Below are positions 35,458 through 43,093 of a DNA stretch of 64,000 bases, in pieces. The stretch lies in NCBI RefSeq assembly GCF_024170165.1, contig NZ_JALJXP010000001.1:868001-932000 (forward strand). Reading direction: 5' to 3'. Origin of the DNA: Pseudomonas nitroreducens. GTDB taxonomy: Bacteria; Pseudomonadota; Gammaproteobacteria; Pseudomonadales; Pseudomonadaceae. The translations under genes and the position numbers were made by a program. Numbering within the stretch: position 1 is the stretch's first letter; every line of letters begins with the position of its first letter. The notes beneath the pieces are model-generated. The model searched no databases. It had not been told where the DNA came from and saw only the letters and a list, made by a program, of their open reading frames with translations.

Positions 35458-36275
35458 TGAGTGCTGCACAACTGCCGTTCGCCGGGCTGCCGCGTCTGGT
35501 GATGTTCGACCTGGACGGCACCCTGGTGGACTCGGTCCCCGACCTGGCGGCGGCGGTGGACAAGATGCTGCTGGCGCTCGGGCGCCAGCCGGCAGGCCTG
35601 GACGCCGTGCGCCACTGGGTTGGCAACGGCGCACGGGTACTGGTACGCCGCGCCCTGGCCAACGACATCGAGCACGATGACGTCAGCGAGGACGACACCG
35701 AGCGCGCCCTTGAGCTGTTCATGGATGCCTACGCTGACAGCCATGCGCTGACCGTGGTCTACCCCGGCGTGATCGAAACGCTGAAGTGGCTGAAGAAGCG
35801 CGATGTCGAGTTGGCGCTGATCACCAACAAACCCGAGCGCTTCGTCGGCCCGCTGCTGGACGAGATGAAGCTGGGCAAGTTCTTCCGCTGGATCATCGGT
35901 GGCGACACCCTGCCGCAGCAGAAGCCCGACCCGGCCGCGCTGCTGTTCGTGATGAAGATGGCCGGCGTGTCGGCGGAACAGGCCCTGTTCGTCGGCGACT
36001 CGCGCAACGATATCCTCGCCGCCAAGGCTGCCGGCGTGCGCAGCGTGGGCCTGAGCTACGGCTACAACCATGGACGCCCCATCGCGGAGGAAACCCCGAC
36101 GCTGGTGCTCGATGACCTGCGCCACCTGCTGCCTTGCTTCGACTCGGGCAAAGCGATAGTGTTGCCCGACTCCGCCTCAACTCCCGCTCAGCGAGACAGC
36201 ACCGTGGAAACGGCTCCCCACACACTCTGGATGAAAGTCATCAAGGCCCTGGCCCGCTGGCGCTGGCGCGCCTGA
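35457..36275 (+). CDS. gph: Phosphoglycolate phosphatase, C-terminus shared with a trp leader peptide
   Basis: HAD-superfamily phosphatase that dephosphorylates 2-phosphoglycolate. 272 aa from the ATG at 35457. Catalytic MFDLDGTLVDSVPDLA, ITNKPERFVG, and FVGDSRNDILAAKAAGV. Enzymes of this family usually end near residue 225-230. Here a tail of about 40 residues extends the protein. Its last 23 codons (36204-36275) coincide in frame with the predicted trpE leader peptide ending ARWRWRA. Translation of gph therefore passes through the attenuator. Confidence 0.93.
   Translation: MSAAQLPFAGLPRLVMFDLDGTLVDSVPDLAAAVDKMLLALGRQPAGLDAVRHWVGNGARVLVRRALANDIEHDDVSEDDTERALELFMDAYADSHALTVVYPGVIETLKWLKKRDVELALITNKPERFVGPLLDEMKLGKFFRWIIGGDTLPQQKPDPAALLFVMKMAGVSAEQALFVGDSRNDILAAKAAGVRSVGLSYGYNHGRPIAEETPTLVLDDLRHLLPCFDSGKAIVLPDSASTPAQRDSTVETAPHTLWMKVIKALARWRWRA
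36204..36275 (+). CDS. Predicted trpE leader peptide (attenuator), in frame with gph end
   Basis: 23 codons from a GTG, ending KVIKALARWRWRA, with Trp codons clustered near the stop and one more upstream. The start is preceded by GCGAGACAGCACC, closely matching GCGAGACCGCAACC before the second leader at 54069. A promoter-like TTGCTT-17-TAGTGT (36134-36162) lies inside gph. Stem-forming repeats (CGCGCC...GGCGCG, GCCGG...CCGGC) follow before trpE. Attenuation of trpE and trpGDC is known in Pseudomonas putida. Confidence 0.7.
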   Translation: METAPHTLWMKVIKALARWRWRA

Positions 36276-36347
36276 CATCCTTTGGCCGGTACGCCCGGCG
36301 CGTGTGTGCAACCAAGTCCGTTACCTCCTCATTCCACGAGGCTGATC

Positions 36348-37841
36348 ATGACCCGCGAAGAATTCCAGCGCCTGGCCGCCGAAGGCTACAACCGCATTCC
36401 GCTGACCTGCGAAACCCTTGCCGACTTCGACACCCCGCTGTCGATCTACCTGAAGCTGGCCGACGGCCCCAATACCTACCTGCTCGAATCCGTGCAGGGC
36501 GGCGAGAAGTGGGGCCGCTACTCGATCATCGGTCTGCCCAGCCGCACCGTGCTGCGCGTTTACGGTCACCAGGCGAGCATCAAGGTCGACGGCGTCGAGA
36601 CCGAGAGCTTCGAATGCGCCGACCCGCTGGCCTTCGTCGAGGAGTTCAAGGACCGCTACCGCGTGCCGACCCTCGCCGGTCTGCCGCGCTTCAACGGTGG
36701 CCTGGTCGGCTACTTCGGCTATGACTGCGTGCGCTACGTCGAGCAGCGCCTGGCGCAGTGCCCGAACCCCGATCCGCTGAACAATCCCGACATCCTGCTG
36801 ATGGTTTCCGACGCGGTAGTCGTATTCGACAACCTCGCCGGCAAGATGCACGCGATCGTCCTCGCCGATCCGGCGCAGGCCGACGCCTACGACAAAGGTC
36901 TGGCCCAGCTGGAAGAGCTGCTGGAGCGTCTGCGCCAGCCGATCACCCCGCGCCGCGGCCTCGACTTCAGCGCGGTGAACGCCCCGGAGCCGCAGTTCCG
37001 CGCCAGCTTCACCCGCGAGGACTACGAGCGCGCCGTCGGCACCATCAAGGAATACATCCTGGCCGGCGACTGCATGCAGGTCGTGCCGTCGCAGCGCATG
37101 TCCATCGACTTCAGCGCCGCGCCGATCGACCTGTACCGCGCGCTGCGCTGCTTCAACCCGACGCCCTACATGTACTTCTTCAACTTCGGTGACTTCCACG
37201 TCGTGGGCAGTTCGCCGGAAGTGCTGGTGCGCGTCGAGGATGGCGAAGTCACTGTGCGCCCCATCGCCGGCACCCGCCCGCGGGGCGCCACCGAGGAAGC
37301 CGACCGCGCGCTGGAAGAAGACCTGCTCTCCGACGCCAAGGAAATCGCCGAGCACCTGATGCTCATCGACCTGGGCCGCAACGACGTCGGCCGCGTCTCG
37401 CAGACCGGCAGCGTGAAGGTCACCGAGCAGATGGTCATCGAGCGCTACTCCAATGTCATGCACATCGTCTCCAACGTGAATGGCCAGCTGAACGAGAAGC
37501 TCAGCGCGATGGACGCCCTGCGCGCCATCCTGCCGGCCGGCACCCTGTCCGGCGCACCGAAGATCCGTGCGATGGAAATCATCGACGAGCTGGAGCCGGT
37601 CAAGCGCGGCGTCTACGGCGGCGCCGTGGGCTACCTCGCCTGGAACGGCAACATGGACACCGCCATCGCCATCCGCACCGCGGTGATCAAGAACGGTGAA
37701 CTCCACGTCCAGGCCGGCGGCGGCATCGTTGCCGATTCGGTACCGGCGGCGGAGTGGGAAGAAACCATCAACAAGCGCCGCGCCATGTTCCGCGCCGTGG
37801 CGCTGGCCGAGCACACTGCCAAGGTACATGGCCGCGACTGA
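36348..37841 (+). CDS. trpE: Anthranilate synthase component I
   Basis: Converts chorismate to anthranilate using ammonia supplied by TrpG. 497 aa from the ATG at 36348 ([19 protein letters not shown]). The N-terminal feedback-inhibition segment has [18 protein letters not shown]. The catalytic domain has [46 protein letters not shown], and the C-terminal [11 protein letters not shown]. Separated from trpGDC by the tailocin, so it is a single-gene unit with its own leader. Confidence 0.97.
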   Translation: MTREEFQRLAAEGYNRIPLTCETLADFDTPLSIYLKLADGPNTYLLESVQGGEKWGRYSIIGLPSRTVLRVYGHQASIKVDGVETESFECADPLAFVEEFKDRYRVPTLAGLPRFNGGLVGYFGYDCVRYVEQRLAQCPNPDPLNNPDILLMVSDAVVVFDNLAGKMHAIVLADPAQADAYDKGLAQLEELLERLRQPITPRRGLDFSAVNAPEPQFRASFTREDYERAVGTIKEYILAGDCMQVVPSQRMSIDFSAAPIDLYRALRCFNPTPYMYFFNFGDFHVVGSSPEVLVRVEDGEVTVRPIAGTRPRGATEEADRALEEDLLSDAKEIAEHLMLIDLGRNDVGRVSQTGSVKVTEQMVIERYSNVMHIVSNVNGQLNEKLSAMDALRAILPAGTLSGAPKIRAMEIIDELEPVKRGVYGGAVGYLAWNGNMDTAIAIRTAVIKNGELHVQAGGGIVADSVPAAEWEETINKRRAMFRAVALAEHTAKVHGRD

Positions 37842-37855
37842 GTGGTTGGTTCGAT

Positions 37856-37886
37856 GAAAAAGCCCCGCTTTGGCGGGGCTTTTTTA
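37856..37886 (+). terminator. Intrinsic terminator after trpE
   Basis: Arms AAAAAGCCCCGC and GCGGGGCTTTTT with a TTTG loop, symmetrical, so it can act on both strands. 15 bp after the trpE stop, it insulates trpE from the tailocin. Confidence 0.93.
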
Positions 37887-37960
37887 TTGCGGCGCAAATG
37901 ACCGGGTCGTCGCCGTGCGCTTCCGTCGGGCACCATGCTTCCAGCTTGCTCCGAACTGCT

Positions 37961-38067
37961 CCCTCTCCCTTCAGGGAGAGGGCTGGGGAGAGGGTGCAAG
38001 CCTCAACTCCGGCGTCCTGCTTAGCACCGCTCCCCCTCCCTAACCCTCCCCCTGAAGGGAGAGGGGA
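37961..38067. repeat. Pair of CCCTCTCCC-type inverted repeats at the tailocin boundary
   Basis: Two copies of a pyrimidine/purine palindromic unit: 37961-37994 (CCCTCTCCCTTCAGGGAGAG followed by GGGAGAGGG) and 38030-38067 in reverse orientation (CCTCCCCCTGAAGGGAGAGG at its core). They lie between the trpE terminator and prtN. The look is that of a dispersed extragenic repeat doublet. No gene is seen from 37888 to 38114. Confidence 0.7.
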
Positions 38068-38114
38068 CTGCCTGGCGTGGTTGCTGGCTCTGGCCTCAGC
38101 CGGAAGTGTTCTGG

Positions 38115-38441
38115 CTACCCCGCCTGCCGTGTCTCCACCACCTGCAGGTTCGCCTTGCGCCGGGCGAGGGCGGCGTCCGCCTGCTGCGAGCGCTCCTCCA
38201 CATAGGCCGCCAGGTGATCCACCGCGACGTATTGCATCGCCTTGTGGCTGTCGTCCAGCGTGGTTACCGGCAGGGCGATACGCCCGCAGGACAGCGCCTT
38301 GCTGAAATTCTCCCGGTTCAGGTTGCGGAACCAGCGCTCGCGCACCTGATCCAGGGGCACCAGGACATCCCCGAAGATCTGATAGACCAGACTCACCGTC
38401 TCCGGGCGCGGGGCATGGCGGACTTCAATGGTCGACTGCAT
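38115..38441 (-). CDS. prtN: Pyocin transcriptional activator PrtN
   Basis: 108 aa from the ATG at 38441 ([20 protein letters not shown]). PrtN-family signature [20 protein letters not shown] followed by [17 protein letters not shown]. It activates pyocin structural genes by binding P-boxes. It is transcribed from a promoter that carries a putative PrtR operator at 38480-38498, so SOS cleavage of PrtR should switch it on. Marks the left end of the tailocin cluster. Confidence 0.92.
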   Translation of the reverse strand: MQSTIEVRHAPRPETVSLVYQIFGDVLVPLDQVRERWFRNLNRENFSKALSCGRIALPVTTLDDSHKAMQYVAVDHLAAYVEERSQQADAALARRKANLQVVETRQAG

Positions 38442-38479
38442 GGGGCTCTCCTGTTCCGATGGGGTGGCGACAGCAGTAA

Positions 38480-38498
38480 ATATAGCAAAAGTTGTATT
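38480..38498 (-). promoter_or_regulatory. Putative PrtR operator in the prtN promoter
   Basis: ATATAGC-4-GTTGTAtTT lies about 40 bp upstream of prtN. The same pattern with identical spacing (ATATAGC and GTTGTA) recurs at 39386-39404 in the prtR/ptrB intergenic region. These two promoters are the expected targets of the repressor. The flanks AAATA and TATTT extend it to an imperfect dyad (38478-38499). Confidence 0.55.
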
Positions 38499-38518
38499 TA
38501 TCTTCAATCGACAGGCAA

Positions 38519-38543
38519 GAAAAACCCCGCCGAAGCGGGGCCT
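38519..38543 (-). terminator. Intrinsic terminator after prtR
   Basis: On the minus strand GGCCCCGCTTCGGCGGGGTTTTTC: 7-bp stem with T-run, 18 bp after the prtR stop and upstream of prtN. It separates repressor and activator transcription. Confidence 0.9.
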
Positions 38544-38560
38544 GTTCATTCGCGAGGGCT

Positions 38561-39331
38561 TCAGCGCACCAGGGTCGGCGCGCGCCGATGGCGCACGGTG
38601 GACCACCAGAACACCCAGCCGATCAGGCGGATCTGCCCGCCGTCGAACTGCTCCGGCGGGTACTCCTCATCGGGGTATTCGTCGCGGTTGAAGCTGCGCA
38701 GGCGGATGCCGCCGCCGGGCAGGCGGTAGACGAACTTCACCCGCAGCATGCCCTCGTGTTCCAGGGCGTAGATCTCGCCGTCGGTGATGTGCGTGGTGGC
38801 CGTGTCGATGCCGATGGTGGAGCCATCCATGATCAGCGGCTCCATGCTGTTGCCGGTGAGCTGGGCGCAGATCGCCGCCGCCGGATCGACTCCCGCGGCG
38901 CGCAGCGTGGCGTAGGAGAAACGCAGCTTGCGCCCTTCTATCTCGCGCACTGCGGTGCGGCCGGCGCCGGCCGCCAGTTCCACTTCCTTGTACAGGCGTA
39001 GTTCCACTTCGTCCTCGTCCAGCGGTGTGTCGCTATCCCATGGGTGCAGCGGTTCCAGTCGCAGCGGGCTGCCGTCGGCGGGGCGTGGCGCGGGTGCGCT
39101 GGTGCCTGGCGTCGGTGTGCCTTCGCCGGTGGCCAACCAGGTCGGCGAGACCCCCAGCGCGCTGGCGATCTCGATCAGCTTGCGGGTGCTCTGTGCCTTG
39201 CCCGAGGTCAGCTTGTGGATGGTGTTCTGCGAAACCCCGGCTGCTTCGGCCAGGGTTTCCTGCTTGAGGTTGCGCGAGGCCATTGCCTGTTTCAGGCGGC
39301 TGGCCAGCGTCGATGAGGAAGTCTTGTCCAT
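38561..39331 (-). CDS. prtR: Pyocin repressor PrtR (HTH plus S24/LexA-like peptidase)
   Basis: 256 aa after AGGAGGT. N-terminal Xre-type HTH ([20 protein letters not shown], about 10-65). The C-terminal LexA-like domain has catalytic S162 (TGNSMEPL) and K199 (LRVKFVYRL). Candidate Ala-Gly cleavage bonds lie in ELAAGAGRT (about 119-125). RecA-stimulated self-cleavage should derepress prtN after DNA damage, as known in P. aeruginosa. Divergent from the ptrB end of the cluster. Confidence 0.94.
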   Translation of the reverse strand: MDKTSSSTLASRLKQAMASRNLKQETLAEAAGVSQNTIHKLTSGKAQSTRKLIEIASALGVSPTWLATGEGTPTPGTSAPAPRPADGSPLRLEPLHPWDSDTPLDEDEVELRLYKEVELAAGAGRTAVREIEGRKLRFSYATLRAAGVDPAAAICAQLTGNSMEPLIMDGSTIGIDTATTHITDGEIYALEHEGMLRVKFVYRLPGGGIRLRSFNRDEYPDEEYPPEQFDGGQIRLIGWVFWWSTVRHRRAPTLVR

Positions 39332-39680
39332 GGCAGCACTCTACCTCCTGGGTTGTAGTGTGTAAATAGCTTTGGTGTTGACTTGATATAGCTATGGTTG
39401 TAATCATAAAAACCAGCAGCCCACCGGACAGATGTAAACCGGTTCGGCTGAAGGGAGGCAGTGGCTTCCCAAACCTCGGTAAGGAAACCGTGGGTTGCCT
39501 GCAGGCCGTGACGAGCGGGGCAGGCTGGAGGACGCGGGCGGGCCAGGGAGGCATCGCCCGTGTACCGGCAAGGGATGCCGTCCGATGAGCCGGCGTCCGC
39601 GACGAACAGATCGCGACTGACCACCTGCAGGCGGCCGAAGGCTCGGCGACCACGGAGGGCATGTCGCCAGGAGGACCCTC
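39332..39680. promoter_or_regulatory. Divergent prtR/ptrB control region and long 5' leader
   Basis: 349 bp without a convincing gene. Near prtR lies a possible rightward promoter TTGACT-17-TAATCA (39378-39406) with the PrtR-like operator ATATAGC-4-GTTGTA (39386-39404) between its hexamers. A further AAATAGC/GTTGTA arrangement (about 39353-39370) is closer to prtR. From about 39410 a GC-rich leader of about 270 nt with short inverted repeats runs to the first small ORF. Confidence 0.5.
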
Positions 39681-39749
39681 ATGAACCAACACCTGAACTG
39701 GGCGATGCAGCCCGAATCCACCGCCCCGGCGGAGGTGCGCCGTGGCTGA
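39681..39749 (+). CDS. 22-codon small ORF ahead of ptrB
   Basis: Starts ATG at 39681 after a strong ribosome site (CCAGGAGGACCCTC) and encodes MNQHLNWAMQPESTAPAEVR plus two residues. Its last 8 bases overlap the GTG of ptrB. It may be a leader cistron coupling ribosomes onto ptrB. Too short for a functional call. Confidence 0.5.
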   Translation: MNQHLNWAMQPESTAPAEVRRG

Positions 39750-39951
39750 TATCGCCGACTACGCCAACGACCTGATGCTGGAGCGCATCGAGGACATGCT
39801 GCACAGCCGCCGCTCCTCGGCGGCCATCAGTTCCGCCGAGTTCTGCGAAGACTGCGGCGACGACATCCCGCCGGCGCGCCGCCTGGCGGCACCGGGCTGC
39901 ACCCGCTGCATCGACTGCCAGGCCCTGGATGAACTGGAGCGCCGGCACTGA
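39742..39951 (+). CDS. ptrB: DksA/TraR-type zinc finger protein PtrB-like
   Basis: 69 aa from a GTG at 39742, preceded by GGAGG six bases upstream. Contains a C4 zinc finger: C35, C38 (FCEDCGDDIP) and C56, C59 (CTRCIDCQ). In P. aeruginosa PtrB is controlled by PrtR and represses type III secretion after DNA damage. That effect is inferred here, and this species need not have the same target. First larger gene of the rightward tailocin unit. Confidence 0.85.
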   Translation: MADIADYANDLMLERIEDMLHSRRSSAAISSAEFCEDCGDDIPPARRLAAPGCTRCIDCQALDELERRH

Positions 39952-39970
39952 GCCGCGCCGGAGGAACGCC

Positions 39971-40330
39971 GTGATCAAACCCATCGACGAAATGCTCAAG
40001 CTCTGGGCCGAGGAAATGCACAACCCGGGCAGCGCCGGCGGCGGTTATGCCGGCGGCAACCTGCTGGCGATGATGATGGCCAACAAGGGCGAGATGATTC
40101 GCGGCACGCGGGGCAGCAAGGTGATCCTCGACCGTGTTGCCGAACTGGACCTGATCATCAACCACCTGCCCGACGAGCAGAAGGACGTGGTCACCGAGCA
40201 CTACCTCAACCGCGACAGCGAGGCCTCGCAGAAGTACCGGCACTGCCGCTGCAGCCGCAACACCTTCTACCTGCGCCTGCATGTGGCGCACCAGAGCATC
40301 CAGTCGCGACTGATGCGCCGCGTCGCCTGA
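39971..40330 (+). CDS. Sigma-region-4-like phage regulator (candidate Q-type antiterminator)
   Basis: 119 aa from a GTG at 39971 after CCGGAGGAACGCC. The C-terminal half (about 55-115) has the layout of a sigma-70 region 4 HTH: LIINHLPDEQKDVVTEHYL, then ASQKYRHCRCSRNTFYLRLH and AHQSIQSRL. Phage Q/ArpU-like late regulators share this look. The same position in PAO1 is annotated hypothetical, from memory. Position before the terminator-rich late region suggests a role in late transcription, but this is inference. Confidence 0.55.
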   Translation: MIKPIDEMLKLWAEEMHNPGSAGGGYAGGNLLAMMMANKGEMIRGTRGSKVILDRVAELDLIINHLPDEQKDVVTEHYLNRDSEASQKYRHCRCSRNTFYLRLHVAHQSIQSRLMRRVA

Positions 40331-40349
40331 TCCTTTCCTTTCTTCATCC

Positions 40350-40380
40350 GAAGCCCGGCCCCGCGCCGGGCTTCGTGCTT
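40350..40380 (+). terminator. Intrinsic terminator before the acetyltransferase gene
   Basis: 10-bp arms GAAGCCCGGC and GCCGGGCTTC with a CCCGC loop, followed by GTGCTTTT. It ends the early ptrB unit. Its stem core AAGCCCGGC/GCCGGGCTT recurs in the terminator at 41052, on the other side of the passenger gene. Confidence 0.85.
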
Positions 40381-40413
40381 TTCGCGGGCGCCCTTGGGCT
40401 ATGCTCGCCGCCC

Positions 40414-40887
40414 ATGACGACACCACTCCTGATCCGCCGCGCTGATCCCGCCGACACCGGTGCCATCCTGCGCATCCTCGGCGAAACCTACGAAGCCACC
40501 TGGAAGCCTGAGCTGAGCGCCGAGGCCATCGCGCGTTTCCAGTCGTCCGCGCGCACCGCCGCTTATGTGAGTGAGCGCCTGAGGCATTTCGCAGTCGCCT
40601 GCATCGACGGCGAGGTGGTCGGCCTGCTCGACTGGCGCGACGACTTCATCGATGCCCTGCATGTTTCTCCCCGTCATCAGCGCCTGGGAATCGGAGCGGC
40701 ACTGCTGCATCACGCAGAGGCCGCCATCGCCTGTGAGGGGTATGCATGTGTTCGCCTGGAGACCGACACCTTCAACCGGCAGGCGCGCGCCTTCTATGGC
40801 AAGCACGGCTATGCGGAGGTCGATTTCTACCCCGACGAGGAGTGGCACAGCGGCTTCACCACCGTGCTGATGAGCAAGGCTCTCTGA
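40414..40887 (+). CDS. GNAT family N-acetyltransferase (passenger gene in tailocin)
   Basis: 157 aa from the ATG at 40414. GNAT fold with acetyl-CoA loop VSPRHQRLGIGAALLHHAE and the C-terminal RLETDTFNRQARAFYGKHGY signature. Substrate unknown. It lies between the early regulators and the holin and is bounded by two intrinsic terminators with matching stems. It is not a tail component, so it looks like a moron-type cargo gene. Confidence 0.85.
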   Translation: MTTPLLIRRADPADTGAILRILGETYEATWKPELSAEAIARFQSSARTAAYVSERLRHFAVACIDGEVVGLLDWRDDFIDALHVSPRHQRLGIGAALLHHAEAAIACEGYACVRLETDTFNRQARAFYGKHGYAEVDFYPDEEWHSGFTTVLMSKAL

Positions 40888-40923
40888 AATTTCCGAAGGG
40901 GGATTTCGGCGTTTCGACAGCAC

Positions 40924-40998
40924 ATTGCGGTGTGTCATCTGCGTATTGCAGCGCATTCCCCAAGAAGCCTTGTTCTGGCGGGAATCGGGGGGTAAAAA
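40924..40998 (+). promoter_or_regulatory. Putative PrtN P-box and late tailocin promoter
   Basis: Repeats ATTGCGGTGT (40924), ATCTGCGT (40937) and ATTGCAGCGC (40945) at roughly one-turn spacing fit the ATTG-type P-box described for PrtN. They end about 15 bp before a promoter-like TTGTTC-17-TAAAAA (40970-40998). A terminator at 41052 lies downstream, before the holin gene. The site is the only convincing P-box I saw in the cluster. Confidence 0.55.
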
Positions 40999-41051
40999 GT
41001 AGTCATTCTTGTAAAGGTGCGTCCCCAGGGAGCACAACGCGAAACACCGAA

Positions 41052-41078
41052 AAGCCCGGCCACTGAGCCGGGCTTTTT
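41052..41078 (+). terminator. Terminator between the late promoter and the holin gene
   Basis: Arms AAGCCCGGC and GCCGGGCTT with a CACTGA loop, then TTTTT. It stands about 55 bp after the putative late promoter and 126 bp before the holin start, so late transcripts must pass it. Confidence 0.9.
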
Positions 41079-41203
41079 CATGCCCGCGTTTTCTGATCCG
41101 CCGGTTGCGGCGGGTGGCCGGCGAGGACGCCGGCAGTCATCCCCGGCTGGCTGATAGCCGCCGGTTTCGCCCGTTCGCGGGCGTCTTTATCCAAGGTGAG
41201 CCC

Positions 41204-41548
41204 ATGGGCAACGAACCTCAGACCCTGGCCGACGTGCCTTTGTGGGGGCTGATCCTGCTCGCGGTCGCGGGCGGCATCAGCGGTGAAATGTGGCGCGCCG
41301 ACAAGGCGGGCCTGGGCGGCTGGCGGCTGCTGCGGCGGCTGGCGCTGCGCTCGGGCGCTTCCATCGTCTGCGGCATGGCGGTGATGTTCCTCGCCATGTC
41401 CTGCGGCACCTCGCTGACCCTGGCGGCCGCCATCGGCAGCCTGACCGCGGCGGCCGGCGCGGAGATCGCCGTCGGCCTTTATGAACGCTGGGCGGCGAAA
41501 CGCCTGGGTGTCTGCGAACTGCCGCCGAGCGAGCGCGGGCAGGAGTGA
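41204..41548 (+). CDS. Phage-type holin
   Basis: 114 aa from the ATG at 41204, preceded by AAGGTGAG. Hydrophobic helices near residues 13-27 (LWGLILLAVAGGISG), 48-62 (SIVCGMAVMFLAMSC) and 65-82 (SLTLAAAIGSLTAAAGA), with a charged C-terminus (YERWAAKRLG). Size and topology fit a P2/pyocin holin that permeabilises the inner membrane for lysozyme release. First gene of the late region. Confidence 0.82.
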   Translation: MGNEPQTLADVPLWGLILLAVAGGISGEMWRADKAGLGGWRLLRRLALRSGASIVCGMAVMFLAMSCGTSLTLAAAIGSLTAAAGAEIAVGLYERWAAKRLGVCELPPSERGQE

Positions 41549-41565
41549 AGCTGCAAGGAGACGAT

Positions 41566-42096
41566 ATGTCCGAACAACCTTTGACCCTGGCGCTGCTGCT
41601 CGATGCGGTGGAGCAGACGCTGAGCGCTCGGCTGACCGAGATCGGCAGCATCCTGCGCGGCCCGCTGAAGCAGGCTCCGGCGACGCTCCCCGCGCTGGCG
41701 CTGGAATACGCCGGCATGCTGCCAGGGCGTGATCCCGGCAATGGCCAGACGGCGCTGATCTGTCGGCTGCAGGCGCGCCTGCTGGTGACGCGCGATGACG
41801 CCGCGGCGGAAGCGCTGGCGCTAAGCAATATCGCCGCGCTGGCGGTGCTGCTGCGCGCACAGAACTGGGGGCTGGAACTGGAGCCGGTGAGCTTCATCCA
41901 GGCCCAGCCGGAAGTCGACAATCCGGCACTCGCAGCCTGCCGCGTGTGGCGGGTGGAGTGGCAGCAGCCGGTGCTGCTGGGCGAGACCGAGTGGCCCTGG
42001 GAAGACCAGCCGTCGGGCAGCCTCAGGCTCGGCTTCGATCCGCAGACCGGGCCCGGCCACGAGGACGATTACTTCGATCCGGGAGCCCTGCAATGA
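41566..42096 (+). CDS. Tailocin protein of unknown function (Mu gp37/PA0615-like)
   Basis: 176 aa from the ATG at 41566, preceded by AAGGAG. Contains [18 protein letters not shown] and a repeat-poor alpha/beta pattern, with Trp-rich [20 protein letters not shown] near the end. Similar small proteins sit before the spike gene in R-pyocins and Mu-like phages and are thought to act in tail assembly. I cannot assign a role. The stop overlaps the spike gene start by 4 bp. Confidence 0.65.
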   Translation: MSEQPLTLALLLDAVEQTLSARLTEIGSILRGPLKQAPATLPALALEYAGMLPGRDPGNGQTALICRLQARLLVTRDDAAAEALALSNIAALAVLLRAQNWGLELEPVSFIQAQPEVDNPALAACRVWRVEWQQPVLLGETEWPWEDQPSGSLRLGFDPQTGPGHEDDYFDPGALQ

Positions 42097-42656
42097 ACCA
42101 GGACTACGTGAGCGCCGAACACGACCGCATGCTCGCCGCCCTGGTCATGCCCTGCGAAGTGGTGGCCGTGGACCTGGCGGCGGCGCGAGTGCGCGTGCGC
42201 TCCGGCGAGTGGACCAGCGCCTGGGTGCGCTGGCACGCCCAGGCGGCCGGCGTCGCGCGGCACTGGCGGGCGCCGAGCCTGGGCGAGCAGGGCGTGCTGC
42301 TCAGCCCGTCCGGCATGGCGGCGATGGGTACCTTCGTGCCGGGGTTGTTCGGTGCCGCTTCGGCGCCGCCGAACAACCGTGGCGAAGTCGAGAGCTGGCA
42401 TTTCCCCGATGGCGCGGTGCTCAGCTACGACTGGCAGGCGCATCGCTACGACCTGCAGATGCCGGCCGGTACCGCCACGGTGAAGGTAGGCGCCACGCAG
42501 GTGGTGATCGATCCCGGTGCAGTGAACGTCACGGCCGCCAGCATCCAGTTGACCGGTCCGGTGAGCATCAAGGGCGCGCTGACGGTGAACGGCAACATCA
42601 GCAGCACCGGCTCGATCATGGATACCGCCGGCAACAGCAACCACCACACCCATTGA
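42093..42656 (+). CDS. Baseplate spike protein (P2 gpV-like)
   Basis: 187 aa. An N-terminal OB-like domain ([31 protein letters not shown]) precedes a beta-helical stalk ([34 protein letters not shown]-type repeats). It ends SNHHTH, a His cluster like the metal-binding tip of P2 gpV and related membrane-piercing spikes. Overlaps the previous gene by ATGA. Confidence 0.9.
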   Translation: MNQDYVSAEHDRMLAALVMPCEVVAVDLAAARVRVRSGEWTSAWVRWHAQAAGVARHWRAPSLGEQGVLLSPSGMAAMGTFVPGLFGAASAPPNNRGEVESWHFPDGAVLSYDWQAHRYDLQMPAGTATVKVGATQVVIDPGAVNVTAASIQLTGPVSIKGALTVNGNISSTGSIMDTAGNSNHHTH

Positions 42657-42678
42657 AGTCGCTTCGACTTCCAACCCG

Positions 42679-42698
42679 GGCCCGCCACGTGCGGGCCT
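42679..42698 (+). other. Hairpin after the spike gene
   Basis: GGCCCGC and GCGGGCC arms with a CACGT loop, followed by TCTGCATTTC. The T-run is poor, so termination would be weak. It fits the recurring hairpins between tail gene blocks. Confidence 0.45.
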
Positions 42699-42719
42699 CT
42701 GCATTTCTGGAGACCTGCC

Positions 42720-42770
42720 ATGGGCAACTTTTCCCGTGCGCACCCTGAGCGACGGAGGGCGCGGCGATGA
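42720..42770 (+). CDS. 16-codon small ORF ahead of gpW gene
   Basis: ATG at 42720 after TTCTGGAGACCTGCC, a good ribosome site. It encodes MGNFSRAHPERRRARR and its stop overlaps the gpW ATG (ATGA). Probably a coupling leader or the remnant of a longer gene. Confidence 0.4.
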   Translation: MGNFSRAHPERRRARR

Positions 42771-43093
42771 TCGGCATGGATCGACGCAACGGCCAGCCGC
42801 TGAGCGCGCTGGCGCACCTGAAGCAATCCATCGAGGACATCCTCACTACCCCGCTGGGCAGCCGGCGCATGCGCCCCGAGTACGGCAGCCGCCTGCGGCG
42901 CATGGTCGACCTGCCAGTGACTGAAGGCTGGAAGGGCGCGGTGCAGGCCGAAGTGGCCCGCGCCATCGGCCGCTGGGAACCGCGCCTGCGCCTGAGTTCG
43001 GTGCAGGTGGTGGCGGTGGTCGCCGGCAGCGTTTCGCTGCGCCTGCGCGGCGTCTACCAGGGTGACGAGATCGCACTGGAGGTGGCGGCATGA
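42767..43093 (+). CDS. Baseplate wedge protein (P2 gpW / T4 gp25-like)
   Basis: 108 aa. GPW/gp25 family: HLKQSIEDILTTPLGSRRMRPEYGSRL followed by a short beta domain (VSLRLRGVYQGDEIALEV). Forms the inner baseplate that joins the sheath to the hub. Overlaps gpJ by 4 bp and is preceded by a 16-codon coupled ORF. Confidence 0.9.
   Translation: MIGMDRRNGQPLSALAHLKQSIEDILTTPLGSRRMRPEYGSRLRRMVDLPVTEGWKGAVQAEVARAIGRWEPRLRLSSVQVVAVVAGSVSLRLRGVYQGDEIALEVAA

Noticed and set aside
37888-38114. Possible hidden gene between trpE and prtN
   Set aside because: The interval holds only a terminator and palindromic repeats. No frame has a start with a ribosome site.
39560-39775. 71-codon frame with GTG start after GGGAGG in the ptrB leader
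   Set aside because: Arg/Pro-rich composition without family features. It overlaps the 22-codon ORF and ptrB in another frame. Considered chance.
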